Positions 20,493-28,280 of a DNA stretch of 64,000 bases are shown in pieces (the first letter of the stretch is position 1; each line of letters begins with the position of its first letter). The notes under the pieces were generated by a model that ran no database searches, was not told the origin of the DNA, and saw nothing but the letters and a program-made list of their open reading frames with translations. Position numbers and translations under genes: made by a program. The DNA is from Bradyrhizobium sp. SZCCT0148 (GTDB lineage Bacteria; Pseudomonadota; Alphaproteobacteria; Rhizobiales; Xanthobacteraceae). The DNA is taken from positions 62,001-126,000 of the forward strand of contig NZ_JAFCKT010000004.1 in assembly GCF_018129985.1 (NCBI RefSeq), written 5' to 3'.

Positions 20493-21467
20493 TCAGATCC
20501 CATCCTTGTACTGCATCCACCAGGCGCCCATCGCAGCGGCCGATTCCGCGCAGCCGAACCGTGCGCGCCAGCCGAACTCATCGGCCATCCGCTTGACCGA
20601 CATCGGCGCCCGATCCCCGCCGTGAAGCTTGATGAAGGTCTTCTCTCCGGGAGCCGCGAGCCTACACTCCAAGCCGGGATGCAGGGCCGCAAACGCTTCG
20701 CCCCATTGCAGCGCGGACCAGGCCGCGCCGCTGGAGATGTTGTAGAGCCGATGGCGCGGCCGTTCGGCTTCGATCAGCACGGCGACGGCCTCGGCAGCGT
20801 CGGGAGCATAGGTCCAGTCCTTGATGCCTGGCGCAGGAAGAAGAGCCGGTTCGCCACGTGCGAACGCGGCGAGAATCTGAAACTGGAGACTCGGCGTGTC
20901 CCGCACCGACGTTGCCCGTTCCCACGGACCGAACACCGCGCTCAGTCGTACGCTCAGAAAATCGCCGCCGAACAGTTCGGCATGGCGCGCTACCGAGCGC
21001 TCCGAAGTGAACTTGCTGATGGCATAAAACGAGACGGGATCGCAGGGCGTTTCCTCGTCCAGAACCGGAACGCGCTGGCCCGCCGCGCCATAGGCCGACG
21101 CCGACGACAGGTTGACGACGCGGCGGACGCCATGGCGGATCGCGGCTTGCAGGACCGGAATCTGGGCCATGACGTTGATCTCGAGAACGCGCGCCGGCGA
21201 TGCCCGTTCGAGGTCGTCACCGGCGGTGACCGCGGCGCCCAGCACGATCGCATCGCAGCCCTTTGCTATGAGAGCGTCGATGGCCTCTGCGTCCGTGATG
21301 TCCCCCTGCACGGTTCTGAGCCGTGCTCCGTAATCGGCAAGAGATCGCTGCGTGGTCGGCGGCAGCGGTGCCCGATCATACAGCGTCACCTCGTGCCCGC
21401 GCGCGAGCAGTGCCTCCGCAACATTGAGGCCGACAAAGCCGGTGCCGCCGAAGATGACGATCTTCAT
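20493..21467 (-). CDS. NAD-dependent epimerase/dehydratase family protein (extended SDR)
   Basis: The protein has 324 residues. The start MKIVIFGGTGFVG is the Rossmann glycine motif of extended SDRs (UDP-glucose 4-epimerase class). Ser121-Ser122, Tyr148 and Lys152 (FYAISK) supply the catalytic residues. ATG at 21467 was preferred over the longer open frame because it begins at the nucleotide-binding strand. Nothing nearby makes sugar nucleotides. The gene lies between a hydantoinase and an SDR, so it may act on a non-sugar substrate as several members of this broad family do. That is inference. Confidence 0.82.
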   Translation of the reverse strand: MKIVIFGGTGFVGLNVAEALLARGHEVTLYDRAPLPPTTQRSLADYGARLRTVQGDITDAEAIDALIAKGCDAIVLGAAVTAGDDLERASPARVLEINVMAQIPVLQAAIRHGVRRVVNLSSASAYGAAGQRVPVLDEETPCDPVSFYAISKFTSERSVARHAELFGGDFLSVRLSAVFGPWERATSVRDTPSLQFQILAAFARGEPALLPAPGIKDWTYAPDAAEAVAVLIEAERPRHRLYNISSGAAWSALQWGEAFAALHPGLECRLAAPGEKTFIKLHGGDRAPMSVKRMADEFGWRARFGCAESAAAMGAWWMQYKDGI

Positions 21468-21483
21468 CGCGCGCGATCCACGA

Positions 21484-22953
21484 TCACAGCAGCTTCGCTC
21501 CAAAATTCCGGTCCGGATCCATGTCGGCGACCAGCCGGCCGGTCGGCTTCGCCGCCTCGCCGCCGCCGCGCGCCAGGAATTTGCCGCTGCCGGCGCTCGC
21601 GAGGCACTTGTCGCCGTCGATGATGACCCGGCCACGCGACAGCACCTGCAACGGCCAGCCCTTCAGCGTGCGGCCCGCGAACGGCGTGTAGCCGGTGAGA
21701 TCGTGCATCATCTCGTCGGCGATCACCGTTTCGCGGTTGGGGTCCCAGATCGCGATATCGGCATCGGCGCCGACCGCGATCGAGCCCTTGCGCGGGTGCA
21801 AATTGTAGATCTTGGCCGGCGCTGTGGAGGTCAGCTCGACGAACTTTTCCAGGCCGAGCCTCCCCTTCGACACCATCGCGTCGAACAGCAGCGGCAGCCG
21901 CAGTTCAAGTCCGGGCAGGCCATTCGCAACCTGCTTGAAGTTCGGATTCGGTCCGGCGCGCAGCTTGCCGGTCTCGTCGTAACGATAGGGCGCGTGATCC
22001 GACGAGATGGTCTGGAGATCGCCGAGCGACAGCGCCTGCCACAGCGCCTCCTGATCGGCGTGCGTGCGCGGCGGCGGGCTGCACATCCACTTGGCGCCTT
22101 CGGCGCCGGGCTTGTCCAGATCATCAGCGGTGAGGAAAAGGTATTGCGGACAGGTCTCGGCGAACACCTTCAGCCCCTGCCCGCGGGCGTCGCGGATCAC
22201 CTTGGCGCCTTCGGCAGTCGAGACGTGGAAGATCATGATCGGCTGGTCGATCAGCGCCGCCATTCCGATCAGCCTGGTGAAGGCTTCCGCCTCGGAGACG
22301 CGGGCGTGGCTGACGGCATGGTATTTCGGCATGGTGTAGCCACGCGCGAGCAGCCGCTTGACCATCCAGGCGATGATACCGTGATTTTCGGCATGGGCGC
22401 ACAGCATCGCGCCGGACTGACGCGCGGCGAGGAGGATGTCGAGCAAGGGCTCGTCGTCGACCTTGAGCCGGTCATAGGTCATGAAGATCTTGATCGAGGC
22501 GTGGCCCTGCTTCACCAGCGCCGGAATGTGCTCCTCGACCGTCTCCTTGGTCGCGTCCGCGATGATCATGTGAAACGCGTAGTCGATCACGGCGCCCTTC
22601 TTCGCCAGCGCGTGATAGTCCTCCACCACCTGCGGCAGCTTCATGCCGACATGCTGGGCCGCGAACGGGATCACCGTGGTGGTGCCGCCGAAGGCGGCAG
22701 AAACGGTCGCGCTCTCGAAGGTGTCGGCGTTCATGATGCCGGCAGCCGACAGCTGCTCGATATGGGCATGGCTGTCGACGCCGCCGGGCAGCACCAGCTT
22801 GCCGCGCGCGTCGATCTCTTGCTTGGCCGCCGGCAGGCCCTTGCCGATCGCCGCGATCGCCTCGCCTGATATGGCGACGTCGGCCTCGAACACGTCGGTT
22901 GTGGTGGCGACGCGTCCGCCGCGGATCATCAGGTCGTAAACTGGTTCAGTCAT
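21484..22953 (-). CDS. hydA: Metal-dependent hydantoinase / dihydropyrimidinase
   Basis: The protein has 489 residues and belongs to the cyclic amidohydrolase superfamily, which opens hydantoin or dihydropyrimidine rings using two metal ions. Visible metal ligands are DSHAH (residues about 60-64), the Lys of SIKIFMTY that is carbamylated in the family, His of CAHAENH, His of IFHVS and Asp of SSDHAPY. Length and order match D-hydantoinases. GGAG six bases upstream supports ATG at 22953. It starts a - strand run of closely spaced genes and is divergent from a hydantoin racemase-like gene 55 bases away. Substrate specificity within the family is not readable. Confidence 0.88.
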   Translation of the reverse strand: MTEPVYDLMIRGGRVATTTDVFEADVAISGEAIAAIGKGLPAAKQEIDARGKLVLPGGVDSHAHIEQLSAAGIMNADTFESATVSAAFGGTTTVIPFAAQHVGMKLPQVVEDYHALAKKGAVIDYAFHMIIADATKETVEEHIPALVKQGHASIKIFMTYDRLKVDDEPLLDILLAARQSGAMLCAHAENHGIIAWMVKRLLARGYTMPKYHAVSHARVSEAEAFTRLIGMAALIDQPIMIFHVSTAEGAKVIRDARGQGLKVFAETCPQYLFLTADDLDKPGAEGAKWMCSPPPRTHADQEALWQALSLGDLQTISSDHAPYRYDETGKLRAGPNPNFKQVANGLPGLELRLPLLFDAMVSKGRLGLEKFVELTSTAPAKIYNLHPRKGSIAVGADADIAIWDPNRETVIADEMMHDLTGYTPFAGRTLKGWPLQVLSRGRVIIDGDKCLASAGSGKFLARGGGEAAKPTGRLVADMDPDRNFGAKLL

Positions 22954-23008
22954 GAGGCACTCCGTGATAGGCTAGGGCAAATGATCTCCATGTCGCAGGA
23001 AGACCATC

Positions 23009-23671
23009 ATGTCCCGGCCGCGCATTCTCATCATCAATCCGAACTCCAACCCTGCGGTCACGCAAGGGCTGGAGGACGCCTTGAAGCCGCTCGGCTTCGA
23101 GGGCGGCCCCGAACTGGTCTGCCAGTCGCTGGCCGAAGGGCCCTTCGGCATTGAAAGCCAGGCCGATGTCGATGGCGTCGCGATGCCGCTGCGAAAGCTG
23201 GTCGAAGGCGACAACAGCTCGGCCGCCTTCGTCATCGCCTGCTACAGCGATCCCGGCCTCCAGGTCTGCCGTGAGGGCACCGACCGTCCCGTCTTTGGCA
23301 TCGCCGAGTGTGGCGTGCTGACGGCACTCGCCCGCGCCGAAACCTTCGGCGTCATCGCCATCGCGCAGCGCTCGATCCCGCGCCACATGCGCTATCTCCG
23401 GCAGATGGGGCTGACCGATCGCCTCTCCGGCGAACGCCCGCTCAACATGAGCGTCGCGGAAACCGCGTCCGGCGAAGGCACGCTGGCAAAAATGATCGAG
23501 GTTGGCCGCGCGCTGCGCGACGAAGATGGCGCCCGCGCCATCGTGATGGGCTGCGCCGGCATGGCGCGCCATCGCCGTCCGCTGGAGGACGCGCTCGGCA
23601 TTCCCGTGATCGACCCGACACAGGCGGCCGTCACCATGGCGCTGGGTACGGTGCAGTTCTCCGCTCACTAG
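23009..23671 (+). CDS. Hydantoin racemase-like protein (Asp/Glu racemase superfamily)
   Basis: The protein has 220 residues. The start RPRILIINPNSNPAVTQGL is typical of hydantoin racemases (HyuE). The two catalytic cysteines are in FVIACYSDPG and VMGCAGM. It needs no cofactor and would interconvert 5-substituted hydantoin enantiomers so that a stereoselective hydantoinase can use both. It is the only + strand gene of this region. It faces the hydantoinase head to head and meets the flavin reductase tail to tail, with both stop codons in the same CTAG. AGGAAG six bases before the ATG supports the start. Confidence 0.85.
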   Translation: MSRPRILIINPNSNPAVTQGLEDALKPLGFEGGPELVCQSLAEGPFGIESQADVDGVAMPLRKLVEGDNSSAAFVIACYSDPGLQVCREGTDRPVFGIAECGVLTALARAETFGVIAIAQRSIPRHMRYLRQMGLTDRLSGERPLNMSVAETASGEGTLAKMIEVGRALRDEDGARAIVMGCAGMARHRRPLEDALGIPVIDPTQAAVTMALGTVQFSAH

Positions 23672-24336
23672 GCGTCCTTCAGCTCTTTGGCGTCCTGCCG
23701 TGCGCGCCATTGCGCATGGCTCTCGCGCGTCAGTGAAAAAACATCCCGCTGAGTCGTGTAGAGGTTGCCGAACATGCGGCCGATGGGGCGGTAGGCGTCG
23801 AGATCGACATACATGTTGGCCTGGTCGACAAGACCTTCGCGGGCATGAATCCTGAGCACCTCGCCGACCAAGAGCTCGCGATCCGGCGAGAAGTTCAGCA
23901 CGACATGGCGCCGGCATTCCAGCGCGAACGGCGCCGCGGCGAGGCGCGGCACTTTCACATCGACGGAGGGAAGCGTCGCGAGCCCGGTCGCGGCGACCTC
24001 GCTGTCGCCGGATGGGAAATCAACCGCGCAGTCGTTCATCGCAACCGACAGCCCCTCGTCCACCATGTGCACGACGAACTCGCCGTCGCGATGGATGTTG
24101 CGGGTGGTGTCCTTCGGCGAATGATCCGGCTTGTGTTGAAGACCGAGCACGATCAGTGCGGGACTCTCGGAGAATATGTTGAAGAAGCTGAATGGGGCCG
24201 CATTGACCGCCCCGTTCTCGTCCAGTGTCGTCACCAACGCGATCGGTCGTGGCACCACCACGCCGCACAGCAGCTTGTAGCGATCGCGCGGATCCAGCTC
24301 GCGCAACGAAATGCCATGATCCGACATCGGCGTCAT
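23668..24336 (-). CDS. Flavin reductase-like / FMN-binding split-barrel protein
   Basis: The protein has 222 residues. VVPRPIALVTTLDENGAVN near residues 25-43, AAPFSFFNIFSESPAL and GEVLRIHAREGLVD are the usual segments of the FMN-binding split barrel shared by flavin reductases. It overlaps the carbamoylase gene by four bases (ATGA at 24333-24336), so it belongs to the upstream - operon. It could supply reduced flavin to a monooxygenase, perhaps the FMO-like neighbour, but it may equally be an FMN-dependent enzyme of unknown role. Confidence 0.82.
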   Translation of the reverse strand: MTPMSDHGISLRELDPRDRYKLLCGVVVPRPIALVTTLDENGAVNAAPFSFFNIFSESPALIVLGLQHKPDHSPKDTTRNIHRDGEFVVHMVDEGLSVAMNDCAVDFPSGDSEVAATGLATLPSVDVKVPRLAAAPFALECRRHVVLNFSPDRELLVGEVLRIHAREGLVDQANMYVDLDAYRPIGRMFGNLYTTQRDVFSLTRESHAQWRARQDAKELKDA

Positions 24337-25265
24337 TTCTCCGGCGGCGGCACCGCGCCGGTTTGGCTGGTGATCAAGCCGTAATGCTCGATCCGGCGAT
24401 GCTGCGCGAAATTGAAGATCGTGGTCTTGCCGAAAATGGTGGCGTCGAGATCGCATGCGTGAACCAGAAGCTCGTCGTCCTCCGTTTTGGCTTCCGCCAC
24501 GATCTCGCCGTTGGGATCGACGATCAGGCTGCCGCCGAACAGCGGATGCCCGTCCTCGTTGCCGGCCTTGGCCACCGCGACGACCCAGGTCGAATTCTGA
24601 TAGGCGCCGGCCTGCACCGAGAGACGGTTGTGAAACAGGCGTTTCTCGACGCCCTCCTCGCTTCGCTCCGCATTGACCGAGGGCGTGTTGTAGCCGATCA
24701 GCACCATCTCGACGCCCTGCAGGCCCATCACGCGATAGGTCTCCGGCCAGCGCCGGTCGTTGCAGATCGCCATGCCGATGATGCCGCCCAGCTCGCGCCA
24801 GACATTGAAGCCGAGATCGCCGGGCTCGAAGTAGCGCTTCTCCAGATGCTGGTGCGAGCGCTTGGTGTCGTACTCGACATGGCCGGGCAGATGGACCTTG
24901 CGATATTTGCCGACGATCTTGCCGGACTTGTCGGTCAGGATCGCCGTGTTGAAGTGATGACCGTCCGGTGTCAGCTCCGCATAGCCGAAGTTCATGGCCA
25001 TCTGGTGCTGCGCCGCGCGCTCGAACAGCGGCTTGGTCGCCGCGCTCGGCATCTCGCGCTCGAACCAGATGTCGGCTTCGGCGCGATCTTCCGAATACCA
25101 GCGCGGGAAAAACGTCGTCAGCGCCAGCTCAGGATAGACGATCAGGTCGGCACCTTTTGCTTTGGCCTCGTCCATCAGCGCGATCATGCGCTTGACCACG
25201 GCCTCGCGGCTGTCGGCTTTCTGGATCGGGCCCATCTGGGCGGCGGCGACATTGACGATACGCAT
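24333..25265 (-). CDS. N-carbamoyl-D-amino acid amidohydrolase (nitrilase superfamily)
   Basis: The protein has 310 residues, close to the 304 of the Agrobacterium D-carbamoylase, and it resembles that enzyme over its length as I remember it. The catalytic triad is Glu46 (YPELALTTFFPRW), Lys123 (KYRKVHLPGH) and Cys168 (CNDRRWPETYRVMG). HLEKRYFEPGDLGF is another strongly shared block. It hydrolyses an N-carbamoyl amino acid, the product of a hydantoinase, to the amino acid, CO2 and ammonia. A gap of 130 bases separates it from the aminotransferase upstream. The flavin reductase gene is coupled to its end. Confidence 0.9.
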   Translation of the reverse strand: MRIVNVAAAQMGPIQKADSREAVVKRMIALMDEAKAKGADLIVYPELALTTFFPRWYSEDRAEADIWFEREMPSAATKPLFERAAQHQMAMNFGYAELTPDGHHFNTAILTDKSGKIVGKYRKVHLPGHVEYDTKRSHQHLEKRYFEPGDLGFNVWRELGGIIGMAICNDRRWPETYRVMGLQGVEMVLIGYNTPSVNAERSEEGVEKRLFHNRLSVQAGAYQNSTWVVAVAKAGNEDGHPLFGGSLIVDPNGEIVAEAKTEDDELLVHACDLDATIFGKTTIFNFAQHRRIEHYGLITSQTGAVPPPEK

Positions 25266-25395
25266 CAGCGTTTTCCCGATGATCTCTTGGACGAAGCGAA
25301 AGCTTCAACGAATGGCCGGCGCGTGCAGCATAACGCAGCATCGCCGGAGGTTTCCAGCCGGATGGACCGTGCAGTTTGCAGGGCGTGACCGGCGC

Positions 25396-26691
25396 TCATC
25401 GGTGCTCCCAGTCGGCAACATCGAGGCCATGGTCGAGCGCGTCGAGGAGCTGGTCGGCCTCACGCTCGGAGATAACGAGCGGCGGTGCCAGGAACAGCGA
25501 GACCTGCTCGCCGCTGGTTCCGATCACCGCACCCGCTTCCAACGCTCGCTCCGCCACGCGCGAGGCGATCGGTACGTCCGTGGTGTCGGCATGCCAGGAG
25601 CGCCAGTCCGGTCCGTGCAGTTCCACCGTCCAGTGCAGCCCCTGCCCTGCCACGCGCCGCACGCTATGATGTTTCCGCGCGATCGCGAGCAGGCGGCGGC
25701 TGAACAGCTGTTCGAGGCTCTTCACATGTTCGAGAATCTTCTCGTCGCTGATGACCTTCAGGTAGGCGCTCACCGCGGCCATGCTGATCGGATGACCGCG
25801 CAAGGTGCCGTAGTTCTGCCAGCTCGTGCCTTTCAATCGCTCGACGATCTCCTTCGATACGACGACCGCCGCCACCGCCGCCGCACCGCCGCCCAGCGAC
25901 TTCCCGAGCGTCACGATATCGGGGCGAGTTTCGGCGCCCTGAAACGCGAACCAGCGCCCCGCGCGGCCGGCGCCGGTGACAACCTCGTCGGCGATCCAGT
26001 ATGAGCCCGCCTGTCGCGCCGAGCGGGCCACTTCGTCCTGATAGGCGCCGTCGTAATAGATGCCGCCCTGGGTGTAGTCGATGATCGTCGCCGCAGTATC
26101 GGAAAGCAGGCGCGCGGCGTCGGCCAGATATTCACTCGGCGGCCTGTTGCTGGCCGGCCCACCGTAGATCGCGCCATCCGGCGCCGGCAGGATTCGCACC
26201 GGCGCCATCGGCGCCGGCAGCTTCGAGCCGCCGGAGTGCACCGCGAGGCCGCCGTGCCATTGCGGCTGCACCGTCATGCTGCGCGACAGGCCCGTGATGC
26301 CGTGATAGGCACGCTCGCGCGTCGCCAGCGCCGAGCGCTGCGTCAAGGCCTGACAGAGCGACAGCGCCATGTCGTTGGCCTCGCTGCCGCTGATGCAGAA
26401 GCGCACCGCGCCAACCCATTCCTCTTCGCCACCAAACGCGGTCGCCATCAGATCGTCGGCGGCCTGCTCGCGGCCAACCCAGGTCCAGCCTTCGTTGACG
26501 ACGGGTGTATCGGCTGCGCGGCGGATCGCTTCCACCATCGCAGGGTGCCGATGGCCGAGACCGCCGCCGGTGTTGCTGCCGTCGATGAGCTTGCGGCCGT
26601 CGGCAAGATGAAAATAGACGCCCTCGCCGCCGACCACGGCCATGGGCGCGCTGTCGCCCGCGTTCAGCCCGGTTCGCAACAGTCTGCTCAT
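25396..26691 (-). CDS. Class III PLP-dependent aminotransferase
   Basis: The protein has 431 residues of fold-type I. SGSEAND at 101-107, the PLP-ring Asp235 (ADEV) and Lys264 (VTLGKSLGGG), which forms the Schiff base, identify the family. It resembles glutamate-1-semialdehyde aminomutase-like and omega-aminotransferases. ATG at 26691 has GGAGG six bases upstream. It follows hyuB by 11 bases. It probably transaminates the amino acid freed by the hydantoin-type enzymes. Confidence 0.9.
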   Translation of the reverse strand: MSRLLRTGLNAGDSAPMAVVGGEGVYFHLADGRKLIDGSNTGGGLGHRHPAMVEAIRRAADTPVVNEGWTWVGREQAADDLMATAFGGEEEWVGAVRFCISGSEANDMALSLCQALTQRSALATRERAYHGITGLSRSMTVQPQWHGGLAVHSGGSKLPAPMAPVRILPAPDGAIYGGPASNRPPSEYLADAARLLSDTAATIIDYTQGGIYYDGAYQDEVARSARQAGSYWIADEVVTGAGRAGRWFAFQGAETRPDIVTLGKSLGGGAAAVAAVVVSKEIVERLKGTSWQNYGTLRGHPISMAAVSAYLKVISDEKILEHVKSLEQLFSRRLLAIARKHHSVRRVAGQGLHWTVELHGPDWRSWHADTTDVPIASRVAERALEAGAVIGTSGEQVSLFLAPPLVISEREADQLLDALDHGLDVADWEHR

Positions 26692-26702
26692 CACTGGCCT
26701 CC

Positions 26703-28280
26703 TCACCCCGCCGCAGCGCCGTAGCCGCCGCCGCCGCAGGTCTCGATCGTGACGAGATCGCCTTGCTGCAGCACGAGGTTCGATTTGCCGTCAATCTCGA
26801 CGTTTGCGCCCTGCCTGACGAGCGAGATGCGACAGGCCTTGCCGGGTTCGCCGCCCTGCATGCCGAACGGCGGAATCACCATGCGCTCGATACAGGTGGT
26901 CAGATGCATCGACGGAGCGAGAATGCGGTACGCGCGCACGACGCCATCGCCGCCGCGGAAGGCCCCGGCGCCGCCGGATTGCCGGCGAATGGCCTGCCGC
27001 TCGAGGCGGATCGCGTAGTTCGCCTCGATGACTTCGACCGGCGTGTTCGAGGTGTTGGAGAGATGCACCCGGGTCGCCGAGATACCGGCCCGGTCGTGCC
27101 GGGCGCCTTCGCCGCCGCCGTGGACTTCGTAGAGCATCTTCCAGGAGCCGTTCGGCCGCGGCTGCGCAAAGAACAGGACGCCCGCGGTGGTCGCGCCGCC
27201 CGCGGACAAGCGTTCGGGAATGGTGTCCTGCATGGCACGGAAGATCGCATCGACGATGCGCATCGACGTCTCGTGGTTGCCGGCGGCGACGGAGGCCGAC
27301 CAACCCGGCTCCAGGATCGAGCCGGGGCGGGTGATAATGGTCAGGGGACGGAGCGCGCCGGCATTCTGCTGCATGTCGCGCCCGCTCATGATGCGCGCGG
27401 CATAGGCGACGGCCGAGCGCGCCATGAACGGCGTCGTGTTGCAGAAATTCGAGACGCGGTCACAGCTGCCCGAAAGGTCGAAGATGGCCTCGTCGCCGGC
27501 AATGGTGATCCTGACATGGATGCGTGCGGGCGCGTCGTTGACGCTGCCGTCGTCGAGATGGTCCTCGCCTTCGTAGATTCCGTCCGGCAAGGCGCGCAAT
27601 GCCTCGCGCATCTCGAATTCGGACAGATCGTGCAGGCGAGACTGCGTCGCCGTGAACACCGCCTTGCCATGCTCGCGGCAGAGATCGACGATGCGCCGCT
27701 CGCCGGCCTTGGTCGCCGCGATCTGCGCGAGCAGATCGCCCTCGCAGGATTCGGCGTCCCGAACATTCGCCTTGAGCAATTGGACGATCGGCGCGTTGAC
27801 GCCGGCTGCGGTCGCGATCAGCACCGGCGGAATGCGCATCGCCTCCTGGAACGTGTCGATGGCTTTCGCAAAATAGCTGCCAGGCCAGGTGCCGCCGATA
27901 TCGGGCCAGTGCGCGAGGCTGACCGCGAACGCCACGATCTCGCCCTCGAAGAAGACGGGCCGCACGACCTTGACGTCATTGAGATGATTGCCGCCGAGCG
28001 CCCCGACATTGTAGATCACCACGTCGCCGTCGTTCAGGCTGTCGCGCGGCACCACCTTCAGCAGTTCGGGGACCGTGTAAGCCATCGCGCCCAGATGGAT
28101 CGGGATGTCGCGGCCCTGCCCGACTAGGTCTCCACGACCATCCGTGATCGCGGACGACAAATCGCCGGCCTCGCGCAACAGCGGAGAGCGCGCCGAGCGT
28201 GTCATCACCAGGCTCATCTCCTCGGCCGCAGCCGAGAGCCCGTGCCTGATGACCTCGACGACGAACGGATCGAGCTTCAT
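26703..28280 (-). CDS. hyuB: Hydantoinase B / oxoprolinase subunit (HyuB-like)
   Basis: The protein has 525 residues. The N-terminus (MKLDPFVVEVIRHGLSAAA, EEMSLVMTRSARSPL) and the block FEGEIVAFAVSLAHWPDIGG are typical of HyuB subunits. The C-terminal half is Gly-rich, with RRQSGGAGAFRGGDG. HyuB acts with HyuA in ATP-dependent opening of cyclic amides such as N-methylhydantoin and 5-oxoproline. ATG overlaps the HyuA stop by four bases. A longer frame to 29411 is antisense composition and was rejected. Confidence 0.92.
   Translation of the reverse strand: MKLDPFVVEVIRHGLSAAAEEMSLVMTRSARSPLLREAGDLSSAITDGRGDLVGQGRDIPIHLGAMAYTVPELLKVVPRDSLNDGDVVIYNVGALGGNHLNDVKVVRPVFFEGEIVAFAVSLAHWPDIGGTWPGSYFAKAIDTFQEAMRIPPVLIATAAGVNAPIVQLLKANVRDAESCEGDLLAQIAATKAGERRIVDLCREHGKAVFTATQSRLHDLSEFEMREALRALPDGIYEGEDHLDDGSVNDAPARIHVRITIAGDEAIFDLSGSCDRVSNFCNTTPFMARSAVAYAARIMSGRDMQQNAGALRPLTIITRPGSILEPGWSASVAAGNHETSMRIVDAIFRAMQDTIPERLSAGGATTAGVLFFAQPRPNGSWKMLYEVHGGGEGARHDRAGISATRVHLSNTSNTPVEVIEANYAIRLERQAIRRQSGGAGAFRGGDGVVRAYRILAPSMHLTTCIERMVIPPFGMQGGEPGKACRISLVRQGANVEIDGKSNLVLQQGDLVTIETCGGGGYGAAAG

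Noticed and set aside
25266..25395. Possible promoter or small gene between the carbamoylase and aminotransferase
   Set aside because: The 130 bases contain only a weak five-base hairpin (25293-25306) and no convincing -35/-10 pair or coding sequence.
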